DNA of 64,000 nucleotides from Lentinus brumalis (lineage: Eukaryota; Basidiomycota; Agaricomycetes; Polyporales; Polyporaceae). The position numbers and the translations under genes are program-made. The notes under the pieces are model-generated. The model worked only from the letters and a program-made list of their open reading frames with translations. It was not told the origin of the DNA and did not search any database. Shown here piece by piece: positions 54,799 through 64,000 of this stretch; within the stretch, counting starts at the first letter, position 1; every line of letters starts with the position of its first letter. The stretch is taken from contig MARA01000016.1 in the NCBI GenBank assembly GCA_001792895.1, forward strand, positions 682,001-746,000, given 5' to 3'.

Positions 54799-57700
54799 AT
54801 GGCCGCGACCGAGTACGAGCCTCTTGTCCAGGACGGCCCTGCCGACGACTGGTTCCAGGGTACCTCGTCCGACCATGCTGCGGGAAACACAGCCTACCCT
54901 CCGAAGCCCGAAATATACTACGGCGACGGCCCCTTCGACCCTCCAAGCTCGGACGACGAGGCGGACGAGTTACTGGAGAAGAGCAGACGAGGAGAGCGAA
55001 GTGGTAGAGCGATCGAGGAGGAGGGACACCTGGTCATCGGGAGCGGGAGTCGCAAGGTACGTCCTGGACACACGCCATTTCCTCGCAGTTCGTGCTAAGT
55101 CGCGTTCGTGCACGAAGAAGCGGCCAGCGTCCTTGAAAGCCTTTGTTATTGCGCTTGTTTCACTCGTCTCAATCGCGGTCGTCATCGGAATATTCGCTGC
55201 GAGGTCGTATACCGGCACCGCGTTCCGGATACAGGGCGTGCAGCACCTCACCATGGACCACATATTCAACGGGACGTTCTCTGCTACTAGGCAGGACATC
55301 CACTGGGTGCCAGAAGGTACGTACGCTCCATCTCGTTCGCGTACAGTGACTCCCTGTCCGAGCGTACCTGAATATAGTGGGACGCCGAGAGCATGTATCA
55401 CAATTCACTGCCGGTCGCGCAATGTATTCTACTGCAATGTCGATCTTCCCAGAACTTGTGTTCACTACTGTGGTTCCTCGGCAGGCAGTGCAACGGACAC
55501 TTCGTTCTGTGTATCGGCTCGATTACTGTGATGCGACGTGGTGTGCCGCTGGTTGCATGAGAGCTTCGTCATACTGACAATCTGCGCCAGCTGGAGACGG
55601 TGTCTTCGCTGTCCGTCAAGGGTCCTCCATCTCCCTAGTCGACCTCAAGTCGAACAGTACGAAGGAATTGCTCTCCACCCAGGAGATCAGGGACGTGAGT
55701 TGTAGCTGCGCAGGTGCACGTCTTGTAGGCTCACTTCGAGTTACAGGAGAACGGTTCTCCCCTCAACTGGGTTGACTGGAAGCTCTCCTCGGACATGAAA
55801 TACATCATGGTTCAGGCGAATTACAAGAAGGTGAGCATCGGGTGTGCTTGGAGTGTGCTCGGTAGCTCAGCAAACATTGGCAGCAATGGCGGCACTCGAG
55901 TTTCGGCAACTACTACGTGTACGAGTTTGCCACCAAGGAAACTCATCCGCTCCTTCCTCCTTCGAACCCTGCTGTGACTTCGTATGCCGCGTGGTCGCCC
56001 ACCGGGCAGTCCATCGCGTTCGTCGCCGAGAACGACCTCTACGTCGTCCCCGCTCCATTGTAAGTCGCTTCAAGTGCGTCTCTGTACCCACCTAACTGCA
56101 TGGCAGCGATACTCCAGTCCGAGTAACGACATCTGGGAACGCTTCCCTCTTCCACGGAGTCCCCGACTGGGTGTACGAGGAAGAAGTCTTCTCCGCGGAC
56201 TTCGCCCTCTGGTGGGCCCCAGACTCGTCCAAGCTCGCATTCCTTGCCTTCGACGAAACCGCGGTCGACGAGTTCAGCTTCCCGATCTACAACCCGACCG
56301 AGGACTCGTACGCGGTCATTCCCTACCCGGACAGCGTCACTATGAAGTACCCGAAGCCGGGCTACAGCAACCCGCTCGTCTCCGTGCACGTCTTCCAGAT
56401 GGACGAATACCTCTCCAATTTGCGCCAGGCGGGCGGCGTGTCCAACGTGAATGCGACGGTGATCGCGCAGGAGGCTACGCTGGAGCTGAGCTGGGACGGG
56501 CGGAAGGCGGCGGACAACAGCGTCATTGCGGAGGTAGCGTGGGTAAGCCCACGCGCGCTTCTCGTCAAGGAGGTTACGCGTGCCGCGGAGGACGGGAGCG
56601 TGGTGTATTTCGACCTGAGCAGCCAGCCGGCCAACATCGGCAAGATCGTCCGCACACTCGGGAAGGACGGCGAGCAGGGCGACGACGGCTGGATCGAGTC
56701 GGTACGTCGGGCGTAGTGTCGGAACCTGTGCTGCATTCTGACACCCTCCCTGTGCAGAGTCAAGCTATCTATCCCATCGCTGCGGAACTCTCGCCGACGG
56801 GCGAGCCCGCGTACCTCGACATCGTGCCGACGCCCGAGGGGTATAACCACGTGGCGCTGTTCAGCCCGGCAGACTCGAGCACGCCGCAGTTCCTGACATC
56901 GGGCGATTGGGAGGTCACGAGCGAGATTCTCGCCGTCGACGTCAACCGGAGCCTCGTCTACTTCCAGGCGGCAAACCCGTCGTCCACGCAGCGCCACATC
57001 TACTCGGTCCCGCTTCCCAAGCTCAAGACCGAGGAGCAAGTCGCGCCGGCTGCGCTCACCGACACGTCCAGCCCCGGATTTTACGAGGCGAGCTTCTCGC
57101 CCGAGGGCGGGTTCTACCTCCTGAGCTACCGCGGCCCGCATGTGCCCTGGCAGCGGATCATTCACGTCGGCGACGACGAGTTCGACTACGTCCTGACCGA
57201 GAACCCACGGCTGAACGACACGCTTGCGACGTACGAGCTGCCGATCGTCACGCACTCGACGCTCGAGAGCGACGGGTACGAGCTGAACGTGCTCGAGATG
57301 CGGCCTCCGCGGATGGACGACTCCGGGCGGACGAAGTACCCTGTGCTGTTCCGCGTGTACGGCGGGCCCGGGTCGCAGATGGTAGACGTGCGGTACTCGC
57401 ACGACTGGCACGACTATGTCGTCTCTGAGCTGCAGTACATTGTTGTCGTGGTCGACGGGCGCGGGACGGGATTCAAGGGGCGCAAGCTGCGGAACCCGGT
57501 CAAGAATCAGCTTGGGCGGTGGGAGACGAAGGACCAGATCAATGCGGCGAAGGAGTGGGCGAAGAAGGAGTATGTGGACCCCAAGCGGATTGGTATCTGG
57601 GGATGGAGCTATGGTGGGTTCATGAGCTCGAAGGTCGTTGAAGCGGATGCGGGTGTGCATTCGTTGGCGATGGCTGTCGCGGTGCGTATTTCCGTTGTAT

Positions 57701-58212
57701 GTCTTCTGATGCCCACATCTGATGGGAAGTGCTTGCAGCCCGTCACCAGCTGGCGACTATATGGTGAGTGCCCGTTACAGTAATTTTGGTGGCGATGGGT
57801 GCTGACACACTATGCGCAGACTCCATCTACACGGAACGATACATGGACCTGCCCGCAGTGAACCCCGAGGGGTACGTAACGGCCTCGATCTCGAACGTGA
57901 CGGGCTTCCATCACGCCGACTTCCTGCTCGCGCACGGGAGCGGGGACGACAACGTGCACTACGCCAACTCGGCGCACCTGCTCGACATGTTCACGCGCGA
58001 GCAGGTGCGCAACTTCCGCTTCCGGATGTTCACGGACAGGTGCGTCGGCGATGCGACTCTCGCTATCGGTATCTCGGGCAGCACTGACAGCTTGTGGGCG
58101 GTGCAGTGACCATAGTATCTACCGGAGAGGCGCGAATAGAGAGCTGTACGAGTTCTTGACGGATTTCTTGATCGAGAAGTGGGGGAAGGGCGGGAAGCGG
58201 CGTGCGTGGTGA
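54799..58212 (+). CDS. Dipeptidyl aminopeptidase, type II membrane protein (S9B, DAP2/STE13 family)
   Basis: Removes X-Pro or X-Ala dipeptides from N-termini in the Golgi or vacuole. The cytosolic N-tail (MAATEYEPLVQDGPADDWF) is acidic, then one membrane anchor (AFVIALVSLVSIAVVIGIFA). The beta-propeller follows: LVDLKSNSTKELL, NWVDWKLSSDMKYIM, YAAWSPTGQSIAFVAENDLY, DWVYEEEVFS (the Glu-Glu that holds the substrate N-terminus), and ALWWAPDSSKLAFLAFDE. The hydrolase domain has VYGGPGSQMV, DGRGTGFKGR, the nucleophile elbow GIWGWSYGGFMSSK, the Asp in HGSGDDNVHY and the His in DSDHSIYRRG, joined over an intron to the last exon. About ten introns; three small ones fall in the C-terminal part. All catalytic residues are present and it ends at TGA 58210. 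Confidence 0.94.
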
Positions 58213-58376
58213 GGTATACCCCGGGATGGTGTAAGTCTCTCTCGCTTGGTCTATTTATTACTGTACAGTAACGGTGGTGCTACTAATAGAAGGTATGCTA
58301 GAAGTACAAAGGATACGTTACTTGTTAGGTGGATCATGTACCTGATTGTCGTCATACGTGTCCCTCTCTCGATGTA

Positions 58377-60036
58377 TCAAATCTCAGGATGAGAGCATCG
58401 TGAGCCGGGATGGCCCTCTTCGGTCGTCGAACTCATCTCGTAGTCCCGTGTAGATCCTTCCGGCCCTCCACCCTGTGTGAGTGAGTGTTCCGCATACGTA
58501 GAGAGCGAAGGGAGGACGTCCGAGCCTAATGACCCGACGACGCGCTCGAAATTGACTGAGCCGATCTGATGCGTTAAGGTCGCAAGCTCCGAGCCTCCGT
58601 ACATGGCTTGTTTGTTCACGGCTTGCAGGTTGAGCATGAAGCGCGAGACGAGCACCGCGGTGATACTGATCACAGGTGCGTCAGCCATAGTACGATATGA
58701 GCAGGACGCCAGATACGTACGGCTCTGTGAAGAGTGTCATGTAGCTGACGGGCGCGAGTGACGCGTCGACGATAGGCAGCATGGTGAACGTGAGGTGGAG
58801 AGCATTCAGGATCAGAAGGACTCTGCGGGGAGGTCAACATCCCGCTACATAATGAGGGCACAAACAAGGCACACATGAAGTAAATGGTACCTGCCATCAT
58901 TCGTGCTTTGTTGTCAGTGCGGGCGCAGGTGCTTCGGGACATATCTCATCACTCACCGTCGCGGAGAAGCGTCCCTGCGAAGGAGTGGCTGATGATGCGA
59001 CCTTCGCCATGCAGTCGAAGTGCGCTGTGAGTGACCACTAACGTCGTGATGATGACGAGCAGGTCTGAAGCTATGAGGCATGTCCGAGACGCGATCGTCA
59101 CTGCAATGTTTGAGGTCAGTGGGCGGTGCTCCGCAAGGTCAGAGTGGAGACCTACCACTGTGGGCGTTGTGAGCCGAGAGTTCATGGAACGAAACGGGGC
59201 ACGCTTACGCTTTCGTCAAGGCGGGAGAGAGGTAGCGCGTTGCTTCGCACCCAAAAACGGGGTCGTTGATGCTGGCTAGAAATGTATAGGTGTACTGCAC
59301 ACTCTTGTGTAAGCGCGACTGCATAGTTGTCGAATACAGTAGGAGCTTACACAGTGTATTGCGAATGGCATGAAGGCGAGGAGGAAGACCAGTATAGCTA
59401 GCGGCCAGCTCCGGCCGCTTAGGGCGAACACGCGTAACGCGGAGAAGGCTTCAGTTATGTGCGTCAGTTGGGACACTGTGATATGTTTGGTGAACTGCGA
59501 ACCTCCCCAGGGTATATACTGGAAGATGTCCAATAAGGGCGAAGCGTGTACGATTGTAGAACACCTTCAAAAGTCGCTCGTGAGTATAACCACTGCGCCG
59601 CACTGCTCTATGTGTCGTACCCCTGATAGGACTTATCAGTCAACCCGACGGGCTACAGAGGGGAATGCGCACTTTGTCCGAAAGAGGCGCTAGTCCAACG
59701 AAGGACACCGCATTCACCGCGAGTGGAAGATATCGGTTGAGAAAGAACAGGACACATGCGCCTGTAAGCTTGCGTTTCCAGAAGAAGTCGACCTCGCGAC
59801 CCAAGGTGATGACATATTCATAGATTAGTAGACCTAGATAGAAGTGTTATCAGGCTCTGCTAGTCGAGTAGCGACGCGTGACAGACGTACTCAGAGACGC
59901 GAAGCCACAGCAATTCTGCACGAATCTATAACATCACATGCATGAATTCAATCGACTCGGCGGCATGAACAATGACATCCACTCACATACTGTCATAGAA
60001 TGCGATGATCTGTGAAGAAGCCAGTCCTTCAGTCAT
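58377..60036 (-). CDS. DUF6533-type multi-pass membrane protein, copy 3
   Basis: Starts MTEGLASSQIIAFYDS, then small exon FVQNCCGFASL, then LLIYEYVITLGREVDFFWKR and CVLFFLNRYLPLAVNAVSFV. Later: FSALRVFALSGRSWPLAILV and FLLAFMPFAIHC, VTIASRTCLIASDLLVIITT and LVVTHSALRLHG with LLRDG, VLLILNALHLTFTMLPIV, ending SRFMLNLQAVNKQAM and an acidic Ser/Thr tail. Clear homologue of copies 1 and 2, closest to copy 2. About seven membrane helices. No break noticed, though exon borders between 59.2 and 59.7 kb are approximate. Confidence 0.75.
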
Positions 60037-60615
60037 ACTGACGTCGGTGTGCCCTCACAGCGTCGGGGGAGAGAGAAAGAGCGAGCTTGACGAGGCTTGA
60101 CGGCGGGACGTTTTAGTGTCCATTGATACGAAGGTCCTATGTACTAATCAGCCGGTTGGCTCCGGACTCCGCACGAACGCACCCTGCTAGCCGCAACTAG
60201 AAAAGCGTAGATGATCAGCGTCTTGCGGAGACCAACGGACGTTCAAGAGCGTCCATCACACGGTAAAATTGGCGTAGCCCATAAGAAGAGGTATCGCCGA
60301 GGCCGGTCAGGCGGTTAAACTCGGCCAGTCTCCAGTTGGTTAACTGAGCGGGAGCAACGCGTAAGTACGTTCTCAGATTGGGATCCGTTTGATTGAACCA
60401 AGTAGGATGAGCTCCAGGTAGAAAGACTCTGTTGGTGGCAAGGCAATGAGCTGTGCAGCGTCGTGGCGCTCGCAATGCTCGACACAAAACCTCATGTTAC
60501 CATTAGCGCGGAAAAATCAGATATTCATCTTGCGCGATCTGGCGAAACACACCTTGACCGATAACACCCATCCACTTCAAGTACAATCGACAGTAGCCCG
60601 GACCTCACACCCATC
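60037..60615. other. Divergent intergenic region
   Basis: About 580 bp between DUF6533-3 and MYND B-2. It holds both promoters; no gene seen. Confidence 0.45.
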
Positions 60616-61888
60616 ATGCAACAGCTTGGACGCGACGTTGGGAAAGATATCAATGTCGACGCCGACATGCCGATCTACCAGAACATGGACAAGTATCTCT
60701 CCGTGAAGCTTGACTGCCTATCTGATTACCGCCTGGAGCATGATATAGCGAAGGAGATGAAGGAGTGCTCGACTTACCTCACGCAAGCCAAGTCCGTGCA
60801 GGTCATAGATCGCGCGGACGGGCACGATCCCGAAGCCATCATCGAGCTAGCAGTGAGGTAGGTGATTATAGTCGGATCCGACAACGATTACGTCGACACT
60901 CACCGCAACGTTCTTCTCCAAGGTTCTTGAGCGGATGCGCTATGCGCAAGCAGAGCGCTGAAGGAGCCCTATGTACTCTTGACGCCATCACGGATCCGGA
61001 GCGGGAGATGGCACGATCCTCCAGGAAGATCACCTCCCCGGAGCTCATGGCGCAGGCGTACTCTCTTGCCGCGCACGCTCAGTATCAGAAGTTCATTGCC
61101 TCCCCCATAGAACGTCAGGACATCGAGACCGACGAACATCTGTTCTGTCGGTCCGAGACCAGACGGCTTGGATATGGGCAGCCGCCTCTCACAAGCCTGG
61201 AGCTCGCCGCGCGCCATGCGAACGAGAGCGTGAAGCTCGGGCTCGTGTCACATGCTGCCCTAACCGTCGGTTTGACTCTCCGGGACCTTGGGGAGAGCTT
61301 CGGAGTAAACGTCTCCATGTTGCCTGAAGGTGCCAAAAGGTTCCGTCCCTTGTGGCGCGAGGTCGCGCGCCGCGTAGAGGAGATACACGAGGAGGAGCGT
61401 AAGAGCCGGAGATCTCTGGAGAAAAAGGATCGCGGCGGATTCGTGTGTGCTGCGGAAGGATGTGACGAGCGCCGCGAGCAGAAGAGTGCTTTGCGATCGT
61501 GCGCTGGCAAGTGCCCGCCAGATCTGAAGCCAAGTTACTGCAGCAAGGAGTGTCAAAAGAAGGCCTGTAATTAACATATGTTCTCTGTTGTCGCATTACT
61601 CACCTCGTGGCTGTATAGGATTGGCCCAGACACAAGCTCATCTGCAAGCTTGGGATCATCGGCAAGATCCCTAAAGTTGCGGATAAAGACAAGGTTCGCG
61701 AGCTCTTGGAGCTCGGCGACGAAGGGGCAGAAGAGGTTCATACTCCAGAGGTAGATGACGACTCCACTGAGCTCGAAAGTATCCGCGCTGCCAGACGTTC
61801 GGCCCCTCCAGTTGACCCGAAGTACGCCGTTCTTGATATCTCCAAGTCCTTAGAGTCAGAGCCGTCTCCGAGCGAAAGCGTAGCATAG
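60616..61888 (+). CDS. MYND zinc-finger protein, subfamily B, copy 2
   Basis: Exons 60616-60857, 60923-61562 and 61619-61888 give 383 residues. N-terminus MQQLGRDVGKDINVDADMPI, AEAII-type segment DPEAIIELAVR before intron 1, then RSSRKITSPELMAQAYSLAA, ANESVKLGLVSHAALTVGL and the finger CAAEGCDERREQKSALRSC, AGKC, PSYCSKECQKK. The second intron would have to begin with GC (AAG|GCCTGT) to reach DWPRHKLIC and the acidic C-terminus in frame; total coding length is a multiple of three. If the intron is retained, the protein ends KKACN and loses the last two zinc ligands. A charged helix (EEIHEEERKSRRSLEKKD) precedes the finger. Confidence 0.75.
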
Positions 61889-62563
61889 TCTACTCACAGC
61901 GGCGGTCGCGTCCCCTTCGTCCTGTACGAGCTTGTAATCAGATGTCATTCGCGTCTCCCCTCGGGTGTCTACTTGATACTTACTTACAATCGACCGTAAC
62001 TGACACGTCTGTAGCCTACCGTCAACCTTGTGGCAGTACTTCGACCGATGGTAGTCGACACGCCGAATGTTTTGGGAGGAGGAAGGTTGCAGGAGGAAAT
62101 AAGGATCGCGACATCGTCAAAACTCAAAGACTCAGAGTGATCGAACCGGGTCGAACCGGCGCCAGAAATGGCAGCTCAGACGCCCATGCCACTTCCAACC
62201 CATTGCGTCGTTCATGAGTCACCTCCATCTACTAACGAGTCGTCCTGCCACGCTGCACATGTACGAACCTCGATGAAGCAGTCGTTGTACTATGGTCATC
62301 ACGCGCAAGGTTGCCAACATGATGGCACACAAGTCAGGAGCGTTTATCATAGCGTAATACAACAAGGCTTGTATTCCGGTAGAGGTCGCGTTGATGCCTT
62401 TGTAAGGGGCTCTGAACGACAACACTAACCATGAACGGCTCAAGGACTGACTGCCGATAATTAGTGCGTCCGTACTGCCTTCCGGGTGTCACTCGACCTT
62501 CTTTCCCCTCTTGCTCACCTCCAAGTACACAGCGACAGTATCGGGAATCATCTCAGGAGACAT
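61889..62563. other. Intergenic region
   Basis: About 675 bp between two MYND B genes; nothing recognised. Confidence 0.45.
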
Positions 62564-63628
62564 ATGTCGTTTCACTTCACGCATCCAGCGCTAGGTCGAG
62601 ACGTCCTGGGACATTACGAAGTTCCGGAGAGCATGCCAGACTACGAGAATATCGACGAGTACATGACGATCAGAAAGGAAGCCTTCTACCACTGGAGGGA
62701 CCCGATCGACCACCGCCGGCTTCACATCGAATGCGCGCAGTTCATCGCGCGCAACCCTTCTTCCGTCTTGATTGAGCGCGCCGAGCAGGAAGATGCAGAG
62801 GCTATACTCGAGCTCGCCCTCAGGTACGTGCACCGGATAAGGTGTATGTGAGGATGCTCACTGAAACGTCCTTCGGGATACCAGCAGGTCCACCGCCGAA
62901 TGTGAAGCGCCTCCGGGGCTCGAGAGCCCTATGGAACTGCTCGAGCGGATCATCAATCGCGATGGTCGATATCAACCTGCAAACGTCACCCCGATCATAC
63001 ACCAACGGGCACTCTCCCTCAGCGCCATGCTCCATTTGCAGCCCTTTGCCGTGAGATGCGCTTTGGAAGAGGTAGATCGCCTGGACGAGAAACACGCCTT
63101 TCGATCGATTTATGACGCAAACGCCGCCGTGGAACTCGGGTTGTGCAGCAACGGCGTAATGAAGGTCGCCAATCAGGTGCTGTGGACATACGCCATGGGA
63201 GAAGAAGTCGGCGACGACTTGCGCTACTGCGAACGGTTCAGGCACTGTACGGGAGATGCAGCTGAAGTCGGACAAGGCATTGGCTGTTACCAACGCTTCA
63301 AGCACTGTACGGCGCTATGGGAAGCACACGAGGAGTACATGCGAGTGGCCACGCATGTTGAAAAGTCGCCAAACCGGTACCGATGCGCATCTAAGAACTG
63401 CGGGGTGTTTACGATGAGAGCGAACACGTTGAAGCAGTGCGGCGGTTCCTGTCCGCCGGACGTCAAGCCGAGCTATTGTAGCACGACTTGTCAGCGGGAG
63501 GTGAGCCATACCCACGAAGATGGCTATTTGGCACGAGGCACTCAACTAGTTTGTTGCAGGACTGGGCGCAACACAAGTCATTGTGCCAACAGCGCGAGGA
63601 CGTTCCGCACACACAGAGAGACTGCTGA
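62564..63628 (+). CDS. MYND zinc-finger protein, subfamily B, copy 3
   Basis: Exons 62564-62823, 62888-63500 and 63560-63628 give 313 residues. MSFHFTHPALGRDVLG, YENIDEYMTIRKEAFYHWR and QEDAEAILELALR; then ALSLSAMLHLQPF, ANAAVELGLCSNGVMKVANQ, and the finger CASKNCGVFTMRANTLKQC, GGSC, PSYCSTTCQRE, completed after a GTGAGC...TGCAG intron by DWAQHKSLC. A duplicated segment before the finger (ERFRHCTGD... and QRFKHCTAL) is absent from the other B copies. The C-terminus after the finger is very short (14 residues) compared with copy 2. All zinc ligands present. Confidence 0.78.
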
Positions 63629-63789
63629 GGTACCTTTCACCCGACACCTAAGGGTCACCTACTTATTGGCATGCCAGAATCGATACAACTTTGTTTCTGC
63701 ATCACGATTCCGTCCATGGGAGTGAAATACCTGCGGATATGTGAGTTGTAGTGCGGCATACAAGCGGCATCAAGGACTGTATGGAAGGC

Positions 63790-64000
63790 CCTGTGGCTGA
63801 TAACATGTACGACCACATGTATTTGCGCGGCCAACGACTGCGATATTCGAGCGGTAAAGAAGAACATATTCCGCGCTTGCAACGAGAAGTATTATCCAGA
63901 GAGAAACGCACTACTGCAGCGAGCTTTGCTGACGAACGTGAGCATGCCTAAAGTTGTGCCGGTTGTGCCAGTCGTGCGGATATGTACCGCACGTCGACCA
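63790..64000 (+). pseudogene. MYND subfamily A relic, cut by the window end
   Basis: Reads ADNMY, then after a short extra stretch ICAANDCDIRAVKKNIFRAC and, with one frame change, HYCSELC followed by TGA. This aligns with AENVYNCAAHDCDVQAMHKN and PHYCSKLC of the gene at 48810. The CPPE segment is reduced to NEKYYPE and ligands are lost. Upstream exons were not found; the right side runs out of the window. Confidence 0.7.

Noticed and set aside
56362..57660. A 432-codon open frame on the minus strand
   Set aside because: It lies opposite the dipeptidyl aminopeptidase hydrolase and propeller exons; Arg/Val/His-rich composition is typical of antisense shadows.
1..64000. tRNA, rRNA or transposon genes
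   Set aside because: No cloverleaf-like A/B box pair, rRNA segment, reverse transcriptase, transposase or terminal repeat was noticed on either strand; short RNA genes could still be missed by eye.

Overview
The window looks like the nuclear genome of a basidiomycete, most likely a wood-decay agaricomycete near Polyporales. The reasons are GC-rich coding sequence, many introns of about 45-70 bp with GT(R)NGT donors and YAG acceptors, very compact gene spacing, and fungal families such as FunK1 kinases, DUF6533 membrane proteins, MYND-finger families and F-box proteins. I saw no rRNA or tRNA gene, CRISPR array or intact transposon.

The left end (1-8.5 kb) is conserved housekeeping: ARP2 (Arp2/3 complex) on the minus strand, divergent from a long NTO1/BRPF-like chromatin reader (PHD fingers, bromodomain, PWWP), then a small POLD4/Cdm1-type subunit of DNA polymerase delta on the minus strand. 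At 9.1-10.7 kb lies a decayed serine-protease-like gene.

From 11.6 to 25.3 kb is a tandem array of FunK1 protein kinases: two intact genes, a third copy with two frameshifts, and two detached 3'-end relics. A zinc-deaminase-like gene (OTT_1508 type) sits next to it; its upstream side is a FunK1 tail relic. All three kinases carry an EVK motif N-terminal to the kinase domain that resembles a PD-(D/E)XK nuclease core, and copies 2 and 3 have HHD in place of HRD. A small unrelated protein at 28.5 kb also carries a D...ExK pattern.

From 26 to 64 kb the window is a mosaic of lineage-expanded families: three DUF6533 seven-helix proteins, three F-box proteins, six MYND-finger genes in two subfamilies (one with a nonsense codon, one with a GC-AG intron) plus two MYND relics, three orphan genes (one with a full-length decayed tandem copy), a secreted type-B carboxylesterase, a flavin monooxygenase with one frameshift, and an intact type II membrane dipeptidyl aminopeptidase. 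Several MYND copies share a conserved element upstream of the start codon.

The overall picture is a housekeeping block beside a fast-turnover accessory region formed by local duplication and decay. Exon boundaries were deduced by eye from splice motifs and paralogue comparison. Family names come from recognition of motifs, not from database searches.
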